DNA from: Arboricoccus pini
GTDB lineage: Bacteria > Pseudomonadota > Alphaproteobacteria > Geminicoccales > Geminicoccaceae
Assembly (NCBI RefSeq): GCF_900187945.1
Contig: NZ_FYEH01000002.1
Location: 310,001 to 374,000 of the forward strand
DNA: 64,000 nucleotides
Direction of reading: 5' to 3'
The notes beneath the pieces are model-generated. The model was given only the letters and a program-made list of their open reading frames with translations, was not told the origin of the DNA and ran no database searches. The position numbers were made by a program, and so were the translations under genes. This document shows, piece after piece, positions 1 through 8,020 of this stretch (positions are counted from its first letter, which is position 1; each line of letters begins with the position of its first letter).

Positions 1-390
1 GGTCAGACGGATCTGGAAATCGCGGCTGATCCTGCCGACCAGATTGGTCACATGCTTCATGATGAGGATGCCGACCACCGCTTTCAGCGTGAGGCCGACC
101 ACGACGACGATAAGGATCGCATAGGCGGCAAAGGGCAGGCCCACAGCGGCAAAGAGCTTCTCCACCCCTAGCGAGACGCCCTTGGCCTCCCTGGCACCCG
201 ACGCCGTGGCGAGCAGCGGAATGATCATACCCATCCCGCATAGTTCGAGGATGCTCGACAGAAAGAGGCCGCCCACGACGATGAAGCGCTGCATCGGTGA
301 GACGAGCCGCAGCACCTCGAGAAAAGCGCCGAGTCCTGTTAGGAGTCGGCGCAGGCGCCCCACTGGAGCGTTCTGCACAGCGTCGGACAT
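1..390 (-). CDS. ABC transporter, N-terminal membrane part (partial)
   Basis: This gene runs off the left edge of the window; only the first 130 codons are present. The visible part has a short basic, soluble N-terminus and then two strongly hydrophobic stretches, roughly residues 33-60 and 80-110. The first (FIVVGGLFLSSILELCGMG) resembles the first membrane helix of fused permease-ATPase exporters of the MsbA / lipid-and-polysaccharide type. The ATPase half would lie outside the window, so the assignment rests on the membrane part alone. The gene is divergent from a glycosyltransferase-like gene, which fits a role in exporting a surface glycan or lipid; that is inference. Confidence 0.55.
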   Translation of the reverse strand, partial: MSDAVQNAPVGRLRRLLTGLGAFLEVLRLVSPMQRFIVVGGLFLSSILELCGMGMIIPLLATASGAREAKGVSLGVEKLFAAVGLPFAAYAILIVVVVGLTLKAVVGILIMKHVTNLVGRISRDFQIRLT

Positions 391-423
391 GAGCGGAGCT
401 TGGAAAACCTCGACCTTGAAACC

Positions 424-443
424 AGACGTCCTTATTGACGTCT
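424..443. repeat. Inverted repeat in the divergent intergenic region
   Basis: AGACGTC and GACGTCT form perfect 7-base arms around a 6-base centre. The site lies between the divergent ABC exporter and glycosyltransferase-like genes, in the 293-base gap 391-683 where I see no other convincing gene. It could be an operator for one or both genes. No regulator is encoded next to it. Confidence 0.35.
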
Positions 444-683
444 CAATGGAACGGGTGGGCTCTATAAAAGGTTTACGAGCGTCTAGGCCAGCGTTCAGTA
501 ACGGCAACATAGGGGAACGCCAGCATGGTTCAGTTCCATTCGTAATCATTACGCATAGGTACGCATACCATCGGATGCCCTTAGCCCAGGACCTAAAGGA
601 TGCGATGTTTGCGCTAATCAACGGTAGACGTCGCGGAACGATCCCGCTACCCCAACCCTATATCGAATTCTGACAGAGGGGCG

Positions 684-1517
684 ATGACCCGGATAGCTGT
701 CGTGACGACGTTCAACGAGGCATCCTACGACGGCTACGCAGGCAGGATGCTCGATACGTTCGATCGCTTTTGGCCGGGCGATATCCGCCTTCTTGCCTAT
801 AGCGAGCAGTTCAAACCGCCCGTTAAGAGCGATCGCATCATTTTCCGCGATCTTCTAGATGCGTCCCCCGAACTTGTCGCCTTTCGCGAGCGTCATCGTG
901 ACAACCCGCGTGCCAATGGCCGTGCCTCGCGCCGTCTGCGGTTGCGTGTGGAGTGGCGCAAGCCAAAAATTCGCGTCCTTCGGGTCTGCGAGGCAGATTC
1001 GTTCATGTGGCAGGCGGTACGCTTCAGCCATAAGAGCTTCGCGATTTTCCATGCGGCGGCGAATTGCGACGCCGATATACTCTATTGGCTCGACTCCGAC
1101 GTTATCACCCGCCAAGCCATCCCGGACAGCTTCATCGCGCAGATGATGCCGGCCAATGCCATGCTGAGCTACATCGCCCGCCGCAAATTTTCCGATTGCT
1201 GCCTGACCGGCTTCAATCTGCGCCATCCCTTGATGACCAGCTTCATGGCATCATTCCGCCACCTCTATGTGGCGGACGCACTCTTCAAATATCCCCAGTA
1301 TCATGATTCCTACCTCTTCGACGTGATGCGGAAGCGGTATGAGCGCATGGGGGCCGTGAACCATGACTTGGCACGAGGTGTGGGCCAAGCGCACGGCCAT
1401 GTCTTCGACCATTGCGACCTCGGCATCTATCTCGATCACCTTAAAGGGGCGCGAAAGGATATGAACCCGCCGCCCGAGCCGGTCTTCAAGAGCCTAGCCG
1501 GAGCCTCCAGCCTCTAG
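684..1517 (+). CDS. Glycosyltransferase-like protein
   Basis: A soluble 277-residue protein with no signal peptide. The opening RIAVVTTFNEASYDGY looks like a GT-A nucleotide-sugar fold start. LYWLDSDVITR near residue 135 carries an Asp-Ser-Asp motif of the kind that holds the metal and sugar nucleotide in GT-A glycosyltransferases. Later segments such as YHDSYLFDVM and an ending rich in His and Asp are compatible with an acceptor site. I cannot name a family or sugar. A purine-rich GAGGGG precedes the ATG. Its divergent neighbour is an ABC exporter, so polysaccharide or lipopolysaccharide assembly is the most likely setting (inference). Confidence 0.5.
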   Translation: MTRIAVVTTFNEASYDGYAGRMLDTFDRFWPGDIRLLAYSEQFKPPVKSDRIIFRDLLDASPELVAFRERHRDNPRANGRASRRLRLRVEWRKPKIRVLRVCEADSFMWQAVRFSHKSFAIFHAAANCDADILYWLDSDVITRQAIPDSFIAQMMPANAMLSYIARRKFSDCCLTGFNLRHPLMTSFMASFRHLYVADALFKYPQYHDSYLFDVMRKRYERMGAVNHDLARGVGQAHGHVFDHCDLGIYLDHLKGARKDMNPPPEPVFKSLAGASSL

Positions 1518-1539
1518 CCGATCCGGCACGCCCGAACGG

Positions 1540-2847
1540 TCAATCCAGCGACAGCAGATCGAGGTTGGCGGTCTCGCGCATGCTGCAGACGGCAAGAAAG
1601 CTCAAGAGCCCTGCCGCAGTCACGTAATAGCCGACATAGCTGAGCCCGCCCCGGTCGACCAGGATCTGCGCGACATAGGGCGCAAGCGAGCCCCCGAGGA
1701 TGCCGCCCATATTGTAGGCGATCGAGGCGCCGCTATAGCGCACACGCGTCGGGAAAAGTTCCGGCAGCAAGGCGCCCATAGGTGCAAACGTCACCCCCAT
1801 GAGGCCCAATTCCAGGACGAGGAAGAGGTAGACGCCAAGTAGGCTGCCGCTACCGAGCAGATACGGCAGCGACAGCCCCGAGAGAGCAGCGGCTAACGAA
1901 CCCACAAGCAGAATTGGCCGCCGGCCGTAGCGATCCGAAAGATGCCCCGAGATCGGCGTGGCGATGGCCATCGCCGGGATGGCAAAACAGAGAAGCGTGA
2001 GAAAGGCGGAACGCGAGATGCCAAGCGCGCCAACGCCATGGCTCAAGGCAAACACGGTCGAAATGTAGAAGAGGGCATAGCAGACGACCATGGCAAGCGA
2101 GCCCTGCAGGACCGGCAGCCAATGATGACGAAAGAGACTGACAAAAGGCACGCTCTCCGGCGGCGCGCTCGCGAGGACGCGGCTAAATGCCGGCGTCTCG
2201 CTGATCTTCAAACGCACATAGAGGCCGATCGCCACTAAAACGAAACTCGCAAGGAACGGCACGCGCCAGCCCCAGGCACGAAACTGGGCATCGTCGAGAA
2301 GAAAGAGAAGGGCTAAAAAGAGCCCGTTTGCCATGATGAAGCCGACCGAGGGCCCAAGCTGGGGAAACATGCCATACCAAGCCTTGCGTCCGGCAGGCGC
2401 GCTCTCGGTTGCGAGAAGCGCTGCTCCACCCCATTCGCCGCCAAGCCCAATGCCTTGAAGAAAGCGCAAGAGACAGAGGAGGATAGCGGCCGCGACGCCG
2501 ATCTGCTCGTAGCTAGGCAGGACGCCGATCAGGGTGGTCGAGAGGCCCATCACCAGAAGCGAAGCGACCAGCGTCGATTTTCGACCGATCCGATCGCCGA
2601 AATGCCCGAAAAATGCCGAGCCTAGCGGGCGCGCTAAGAAAGCGATTCCGAATGTCAGGAAGGCGTTCAAGGACTGTGATGCAGAATCGCCAGGCGGAAA
2701 GAAGATAGCGCCGACGACAAGCGCGGCCGCGGTTCCATAGATGTAGAAATCGTAGAACTCGATCGCCGTACCGATAAGGCTGGCCGTCGCAATGCGGCCC
2801 ATGCCGTCAGACGAACTCGACACAGCGGGCAGCGTTTGTGTTGCCAT
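1540..2847 (-). CDS. MFS transporter, metabolite:H+ symporter (MHS) family
   Basis: A 435-residue 12-helix major facilitator of the MHS branch (ProP, ShiA, KgtP relatives). Family marks are IGTAIEFYDFYIYGTAA in helix 1, the loop 2-3 motif GHFGDRIGRKS, RFLQGIGLGGEWGGA in helix 4 and SDRYGRRP in loop 8-9. Such proteins import small carboxylates, osmolytes or aromatic acids with protons; the substrate cannot be read from sequence. I chose the ATG at 2847 over an upstream in-frame codon at 2880 because GGGGAGG sits seven bases before it. It is divergent from the amidase, so it could import the amidase substrate or product. Confidence 0.85.
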   Translation of the reverse strand: MATQTLPAVSSSSDGMGRIATASLIGTAIEFYDFYIYGTAAALVVGAIFFPPGDSASQSLNAFLTFGIAFLARPLGSAFFGHFGDRIGRKSTLVASLLVMGLSTTLIGVLPSYEQIGVAAAILLCLLRFLQGIGLGGEWGGAALLATESAPAGRKAWYGMFPQLGPSVGFIMANGLFLALLFLLDDAQFRAWGWRVPFLASFVLVAIGLYVRLKISETPAFSRVLASAPPESVPFVSLFRHHWLPVLQGSLAMVVCYALFYISTVFALSHGVGALGISRSAFLTLLCFAIPAMAIATPISGHLSDRYGRRPILLVGSLAAALSGLSLPYLLGSGSLLGVYLFLVLELGLMGVTFAPMGALLPELFPTRVRYSGASIAYNMGGILGGSLAPYVAQILVDRGGLSYVGYYVTAAGLLSFLAVCSMRETANLDLLSLD

Positions 2848-3053
2848 GAAATGGCCTCCCCTCGGACCGCCTGCGGTCACGTCTATTCGTTAGGAGACGC
2901 TCGCTAATGTCTTTTGGGTCACAAGAAAAGGGGCGCCATGAGTAGCGCGTCGATTTTCGACCAGCCGACCGGTCCTACGAGACTGTTGCGCGAAGGTACG
3001 CTTGACCGATACGCCCGCTTGGCGTTCCTGTCCTCCGGCAACGGAGGTAGCGC

Positions 3054-4472
3054 ATGCTGGATCGCAGCTTGATCGACGAAACCGCGACGTCCCTGGTCGC
3101 CAGACTAAGGTCCGGGGAGATAAGGCCGCACGATCTCCTGGATGCCTTGGAGACGCGCATTGCCGAAGTGGATCCGGCCGTCAACGCCTTGCCGACGCTC
3201 TGCTTCGCCCGAGCCAGGGCGGCCGCCGACCGGCTGATGCGGTTGCCGGTCGAGGAGCGCGGGCTGCTTGCGGGACTACCCGTTCCCATCAAGGATCTGA
3301 CGAACGTTGAAGGCGTGCGCTCGACCCAGGGATCGTTGATCTTCAAGGATCATATCCCGGATCACTCCGACATCATGGTCGAGCATCTCGAGGCCGAAGG
3401 TGCCATCATCTACGCCAAGTCGAACACGCCTGAATTCGGGGCGGGCGGCAATACCTTCAATGAGGTATTTGGGGTTACGCGCAACCCCTATGATACCAGC
3501 CGTTCCGCCGCCGGTTCATCAGGCGGTGCCGCCGTGGCGTTGAAGACCGGCATGGCCTGGCTGGCCCAGGGCTCCGACATGGGCGGCTCGCTACGCAATC
3601 CCGCGAGCTTCAATGGCATCGTCGGCATGCGCCCCAGCATGGGCAGGGTGGCGGCGGATCCGGGCGTACTACTCGACAATACGCTCAGCACCGAAGGGCC
3701 GATGGCCCGCAACGTAGCCGACCTTGCCCTGTTCCTTGATGCCATGAGCGGTGTTGATATCCGCGATCCCTTGTCCCTGCCGCGGCCACCGGTTTCGTTC
3801 AGCGAGGGCATGAAGCTGACGCAGCGGCCAAGACGCGTCGCCTTTTCGCGTGATCTCGGCATCACGCCCGTGGATCCGGAAGTGGCCGCCATCGTCGAAG
3901 GCGCGGCAAGGCGTCTTGAGAAGGAAGGCGTTATCGTCGAGGAGGCCCATCCCGATCTTAGCCCCGCGCATGAATGCTTCCAGGTTCTCCGCGCCTTGTC
4001 CTATGCGGTCTCGAAGGCGCATCTGCTCGAGCATCATAAAGACCAGCTCAAGCCCGAGGTGATATGGAACATCGAGCAGGGTTTGAAGCTGAGTGCCACG
4101 GAGATCGCCCGGGCACAGGCGCTACGCGCCTTGATGTATGAGCGTACGCTCAGCTTCTTCACGCAATACGACCTGCTTTTGACGCCAGCGACGATCGTGG
4201 CTGCCTATCCCGCCGAGCAGCGCTATGTGGCTGAATGCAATGGCCATCGATTCGACAATTATGTCGAATGGCTGGCTATCGCCTACGCGATCACCCTCGT
4301 TTTCTGCCCGGCCTTGTCGTTGCCTTGCGGCTTCACCACTCTGGGCCTCCCGGTCGGCATGCAGGTCGTCGGGCCGCCGCGGGCCGAGGCTCAGGTCCTG
4401 GCCGGCGCCGCTTTTATCGAATCGCTGCTCGGTCTGGACATGACGCCGATCGAGCCGAAAATGCCGCGCTAG
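3054..4472 (+). CDS. Amidase signature family enzyme
   Basis: A 472-residue amidase-signature hydrolase, related to GatA but without gatB or gatC nearby, so more likely a small-molecule amidase. The Ser-cisSer-Lys triad is visible: Lys80 in VPIKDL, cis-Ser155 in GSSGG and the probable nucleophile Ser179 in GSDMGGSLRNPA. The fold would hydrolyse a C-N amide bond in the cytoplasm. The ATG follows GGAGG at good spacing. Its divergent neighbour is an MHS transporter, suggesting uptake followed by hydrolysis of an amide. The 3' end overlaps the convergent epmA by 4 bases. Confidence 0.85.
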   Translation: MLDRSLIDETATSLVARLRSGEIRPHDLLDALETRIAEVDPAVNALPTLCFARARAAADRLMRLPVEERGLLAGLPVPIKDLTNVEGVRSTQGSLIFKDHIPDHSDIMVEHLEAEGAIIYAKSNTPEFGAGGNTFNEVFGVTRNPYDTSRSAAGSSGGAAVALKTGMAWLAQGSDMGGSLRNPASFNGIVGMRPSMGRVAADPGVLLDNTLSTEGPMARNVADLALFLDAMSGVDIRDPLSLPRPPVSFSEGMKLTQRPRRVAFSRDLGITPVDPEVAAIVEGAARRLEKEGVIVEEAHPDLSPAHECFQVLRALSYAVSKAHLLEHHKDQLKPEVIWNIEQGLKLSATEIARAQALRALMYERTLSFFTQYDLLLTPATIVAAYPAEQRYVAECNGHRFDNYVEWLAIAYAITLVFCPALSLPCGFTTLGLPVGMQVVGPPRAEAQVLAGAAFIESLLGLDMTPIEPKMPR

Positions 4473-5524
4473 CAGTCTACGGGCGTCCAGAGAACCTGAT
4501 CGATGCGCTGGGCCCCGGTCGCCAGCATGACCAACCGCTCGAAACCCAGAGCGATGCCGGAAGCCTCCGGCATGATGGCCAGAGCGGCCAGGAAATCCTC
4601 GTCCAGCGGATAGGTCTCGCCATAGACGGCTTGCTTGGTCGCCATCTCGGCCTCGAAGCGACGCCGCTGCTCGACGGGATCGGTCAGTTCCGCAAAGCCG
4701 TTAGCCAACTCCACGCCCAGCGCATAGAGCTCGAAGCGCTGGGCTAGGCGCGGATCGGCGGGGTCTCGCCTAGCCAGGGCCGCCTCGGCAAGCGGATAGG
4801 AATGGAGGATTGTCGGCCGGCTCATCCCCAGATGCGGCTCGACCCGGCCCACGATGACCCGACTGAAAATATCCGACCAGGAATCGTCCGGCGCCACCCG
4901 CAGCCCAGCCTTTCGGGCTTCGGCCGCCAGCGCCTCCCGGTCGACGCCACCCTCCAGGTCGCAGGTGGCAAGCAGGTCGATCCCCGCATGCCGCGCGAAC
5001 GCTTCGGCAACGCTTAGGCGCTCGAACTCGCCATCTACCGCCAGCAGCTGGCCCTGATGCGCCAGCCTGTCCGATCCGGCCGCGCAGAGGGTCTCGCGCA
5101 AGAGCGCCTCGCAGTCGCTCATCAGCACCGCAAGCGGGGTCTCGCGACGATACCATTCGAGCATGGTGAATTCGGGACTGTGCCTGTAGCCGGCCTCTCG
5201 ATTGCGAAAGACGTGGGCGAAGGTGAAGAGACGCTGTTCACCAGCAGCGAGCAGCTTTTTGACGGCGAACTCCGGCGAGGTGTGGAGATAAAGGGGCCGG
5301 GTCGTCTGGCCATCGGTCGAGACATGGGCAGTCTTAAAAGCGTGCAAATGCGCCTCGTTGCCGGGTGACACCTGAAGGCAGGCCGTGTCCACCTCGACGA
5401 ACCCTCGGGCCTCGAACCAGGCGCCGAGGGCCCGACGGATGCGGTTGCGGGCCAGGAGAAAGGGACGCCGGTCCTTGTGCCGATCAGGCTGCCACCAGCG
5501 GTCCACCTCATCTCGTTGTTGCAT
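4469..5524 (-). CDS. epmA: EF-P lysine lysyltransferase EpmA
   Basis: A class II lysyl-tRNA synthetase-like protein of 351 residues that lacks the anticodon-binding domain; the short length and divergent efp neighbour mark it as EpmA (PoxA/YjeA/GenX). Motif 2 is [20 protein letters not shown] and motif 3 is [12 protein letters not shown] near the C-terminus. EpmA ligates (R)-beta-lysine to Lys34 of EF-P, helping ribosomes through polyproline stretches. The ATG at 5524 has GGGAGGAG just upstream and is preferred to a TTG at 5545. The EpmB aminomutase that makes beta-lysine is not in this window. Confidence 0.92.
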   Translation of the reverse strand: MQQRDEVDRWWQPDRHKDRRPFLLARNRIRRALGAWFEARGFVEVDTACLQVSPGNEAHLHAFKTAHVSTDGQTTRPLYLHTSPEFAVKKLLAAGEQRLFTFAHVFRNREAGYRHSPEFTMLEWYRRETPLAVLMSDCEALLRETLCAAGSDRLAHQGQLLAVDGEFERLSVAEAFARHAGIDLLATCDLEGGVDREALAAEARKAGLRVAPDDSWSDIFSRVIVGRVEPHLGMSRPTILHSYPLAEAALARRDPADPRLAQRFELYALGVELANGFAELTDPVEQRRRFEAEMATKQAVYGETYPLDEDFLAALAIMPEASGIALGFERLVMLATGAQRIDQVLWTPVDC

Positions 5525-5672
5525 GCGAAGCTCCTCCCCATGCAAGGATGGCTGGACCGATCGCCGGAAGGACGGTACTTCGGGGCCCAGTTTGCGACGG
5601 CTGCCGGCCGTCGCGCTTCAATCGCGATCGCAGGGCAACTTCGCCGGTCGCCTCGTTCATGCAGTGGATACC

Positions 5673-6242
5673 ATGCCGAAAGTCATCGCCAGCAGCTTGC
5701 GCAAGGGCAATGTCGTCGATCTCGACGGCAAGCTCTACGTCATTCTGAGTTCTCAGAACATTCATCCCGGCAAGGGCACGCCAGTGACGCAGATGGATCT
5801 GCGGCGGATCAGCGATGGGGTCAAGATCTCGGAACGCTATCGCACGACCGAGCAGGTCGAGCGTGCCTTCGTCGAGGACCGCCCCTTCAACTTCCTCTAC
5901 GAGGACGGCGACGGGTTCCATTTCATGAATCCCGAGACCTACGATCAGGTCCAGGTCAGCCGCGACGTGGTCGGTGACACGGCCCCCTATCTGCAGGAAA
6001 ACATGGAGGTTACTCTCTCGACGCACGAGGGTGTGGCCATCGCCATCCAGCTGCCGCAGCGCGTGACGCTCGAGGTCGTCGAGACCGAGCCCACCGTGAA
6101 GGGACAGACGGCCTCTTCCTCGTACAAGCCGGCCCTCCTGAACAACGGCGTCAAGACGACCGTGCCCGCGCATATCGGCGTCGGCACCCGGATTGTCGTC
6201 ATGACCGAGGACGGTTCCTACGTCGAACGGGCGAAAGACTGA
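5673..6242 (+). CDS. efp: Translation elongation factor P
   Basis: A 189-residue EF-P with the three beta-barrel domains. It relieves ribosome stalling at consecutive prolines. The modified residue is Lys34, in HPGKG, the position that EpmA beta-lysylates. C-terminal domains contain NPETYDQ and YLQENMEV, and the protein ends [15 protein letters not shown] started at the ATG at 5673 because it gives the standard EF-P N-terminus ([12 protein letters not shown]); an in-frame extension to 5385 would run antisense through epmA. The 148 bases shared with the divergent epmA probably hold both promoters. Confidence 0.95.
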   Translation: MPKVIASSLRKGNVVDLDGKLYVILSSQNIHPGKGTPVTQMDLRRISDGVKISERYRTTEQVERAFVEDRPFNFLYEDGDGFHFMNPETYDQVQVSRDVVGDTAPYLQENMEVTLSTHEGVAIAIQLPQRVTLEVVETEPTVKGQTASSSYKPALLNNGVKTTVPAHIGVGTRIVVMTEDGSYVERAKD

Positions 6243-6282
6243 CCTGTAACGGGCTGCAGTCCAGACGGGCCTCGCTATCGGA

Positions 6283-6310
6283 TCGGCCGGTTGTGCGCGA
6301 CACCGGCCGA
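6283..6310. other. Strong hairpin downstream of efp
   Basis: TCGGCCGGT and ACCGGCCGA pair perfectly over nine bases around a ten-base loop, about 40 bases after the efp stop codon. No U-tract follows, so it is not a textbook intrinsic terminator. It may protect the efp mRNA end or assist factor-dependent termination. Confidence 0.45.
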
Positions 6311-6426
6311 GATCCGGCGAAGCGGTGGCGTCGCAATCGAAATTGTGACGCCACGCAAATCTCACGCAGAATGACGGGCCCGACAGCCCAGATTCCGCTT
6401 TGCCGCACCACGAGGTCGACAATGCG

Positions 6427-6663
6427 CTACCAGCGATAGCCATAGCCATAGCCATAGCCATAGCCATAGCCATAGCCCTCGAGAAGAAATTGATTGCTGC
6501 CGCCCCCGTCAACCTCACTGAAGTCGTCCGCCGGCAGATTGATTCCCGCTGCTTGCGGGGCAGTAACGGCGAAGGCATCGGCGATCTTAGAGGCATCGCC
6601 AGCAGGCGAGACCGACTGGTCGAGCTCGGCGTCGGCTCTTTCTGGTGTACCCGATCTACCCAT
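6427..6663 (-). CDS. Small protein ending in seven Gly-Tyr repeats (hypothetical)
   Basis: A candidate 78-residue protein that I do not recognise. Residues 1-50 are polar and acidic with segments such as INLPADDFSEVDGGG, then SNQFLLE, then seven Gly-Tyr dipeptides (63-76), ending Arg-Trp before a TAG. The layout, a leader-like half and a repetitive Gly/aromatic tail, recalls precursors of modified peptides, but no radical-SAM or other maturation gene is nearby. The tail is encoded exactly by the ATAGCC tandem repeat. The ATG at 6663 has only a weak ribosome site (CAGGGCG); the same frame is open upstream to 6816 with a TTG. It could be a fortuitous ORF. Confidence 0.4.
   Translation of the reverse strand: MGRSGTPERADAELDQSVSPAGDASKIADAFAVTAPQAAGINLPADDFSEVDGGGSNQFLLEGYGYGYGYGYGYGYRW
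6436..6477. repeat. Hexanucleotide tandem repeat, seven ATAGCC copies
   Basis: Seven perfect head-to-tail copies of ATAGCC. On the minus strand each unit reads GGC TAT, so copy-number changes would add or remove Gly-Tyr pairs without changing the frame. The rest of the 842-base stretch 6243-7084 holds a hairpin after efp, the small ORF above, and no other gene I can support. Confidence 0.95.
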
Positions 6664-7084
6664 CGCCCTGGCTGGGCTCAGGCCCCTTTCGCGCGACGCG
6701 ATCCCGGCAAGGGTGGGCCGCGATCCAGTACGAACGCCCATGCCCCGGGACTCCAGTGGTGAGGCAGCAGGGTTCGCGCCCCGTTGCCTCCAGCTTCCCA
6801 CTGACCGAGGATGCAAGGCAGCGCAATGTTGCCACCCAGGCCGGCGAGCCGACCGCGCTCCTCGCCATTAACGTCGCCCATCGCCCCTCGCCGCGCTAGC
6901 CCTATGTCCAGGCCATATAGAGGACGTCCGGGCGAGAGGCGGCGGCTCACTAATGCAATGGCTCAGACGTGAACCTGCAGACGTGAAATCAACACCCTCG
7001 CCTTTTACCGGCGACGCGAATTGAGTAAACGATTCCGGCACGACCTGTCGCCCGGCCGGCTACGAACCGATGGTGGAGAACAAG

Positions 7085-7987
7085 ATGTCGATGCGACGCT
7101 GGCTGCTGGCCGGCTTTTTCCTGTGCAGTCTGCCGCTCTCCGGCTGCACCTACATAAATAATCTCTTTCACCCCGATGACCGTCCTGATGCAGGTGGGCT
7201 CGCCACGAACGCGACGCCCTCGGAATTCGCTCAGGCGATCTTTCAAAGCGACGCACCGACAGCATTCGATGCTCTCGAATGGGACTTGAACGTCACCAAG
7301 TTCACGCCCGGCGCCAATACGCGCTGGTATTGGGCGCTTTGGGCACAGTTCGAGCACGGGCCGGGCTTCTATGTCGGCCTGCAGCCCGACGGCCAGTTCC
7401 TCAACAGCCCGCCCGGCAAGAAAGCTGTCTTCAGCTTCTTCGGCGCTGACACGCAAGGCCTGACCCCGAACTGCACCGCCTATGGCCGCGACAAACGTGC
7501 AAGTTGCCGCCTGCCCTTCGATTGGAAGACCGGCGAGACCTATCGCTTTGCGGTCAAGCGTGCCCCTGGCCCTTCGAGCGACACGATCGCATGGACGGCT
7601 ACCATCACCGCGCGCAGCAGCGGCGTCACGACGCCGATCGGCACGGTCTCGGTGCCGGCCAGCTACGGAAATATCCAGACGACGACGCAAGGCTGGAGCG
7701 AATGGACTCCTGGCGTGCCGGCCAATTGCGATGTTCGCAGCAGCTTCGCCGCAACGATGACGTCACCCACGGGCTACGTGGCCGGCAAGAGCTATCCCGA
7801 GACCGTCACGCGCGGCCAGCCGACGGGCTGCGTCATCGTCTTCCCCGATGGTCCCGAGACACTGATCATGCAGACGCGTCTGGGCAACGAGGCGACGACC
7901 GCCAACACGCCGGTCCCGACCGCGACCAAGAAAACCACCGCCCCGGCCGTCAAGAAGGCGCCAGCGAAGAAGCGCGCCCGGAGCTGA
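7085..7987 (+). CDS. Putative lipoprotein, DUF3472-like
   Basis: A 300-residue exported protein. The N-terminus has basic residues, a hydrophobic core and a lipobox LSGC, so the mature protein should begin at that Cys and be lipidated. The central region has Trp/Tyr-rich strands (RWYWALWAQFEHGPGFYVG) and CRLPFDWKTGETYRFAV, which resemble the all-beta DUF3472 domain; this is a moderate guess. The C-terminus is a Lys/Ala/Pro-rich basic tail (KKAPAKKRARS) that might contact peptidoglycan or nucleic acid. The ATG at 7085 is preferred because GGAGA lies five bases upstream; ATGs at 7070 and 7091 are alternatives. Confidence 0.6.
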   Translation: MSMRRWLLAGFFLCSLPLSGCTYINNLFHPDDRPDAGGLATNATPSEFAQAIFQSDAPTAFDALEWDLNVTKFTPGANTRWYWALWAQFEHGPGFYVGLQPDGQFLNSPPGKKAVFSFFGADTQGLTPNCTAYGRDKRASCRLPFDWKTGETYRFAVKRAPGPSSDTIAWTATITARSSGVTTPIGTVSVPASYGNIQTTTQGWSEWTPGVPANCDVRSSFAATMTSPTGYVAGKSYPETVTRGQPTGCVIVFPDGPETLIMQTRLGNEATTANTPVPTATKKTTAPAVKKAPAKKRARS

Positions 7988-8020
7988 GCGCGCGGACGGG
8001 ACGGGCGGCGGCGCGCGCCT

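Noticed and set aside
420-475. TTGACG ... TATAAA promoter for the glycosyltransferase-like gene
   Set aside because: The boxes are spaced by 22 bases, too far for a sigma-70 promoter.
182-673. 163-codon plus-strand frame at the left end
   Set aside because: Its first half is antisense to the ABC exporter gene, its composition is Arg/Ser-rich without any domain, and it has no ribosome site.
5385-5672. N-terminal extension of EF-P
   Set aside because: It lies antisense to epmA and across the shared promoter region; the normal EF-P N-terminus begins at 5673.
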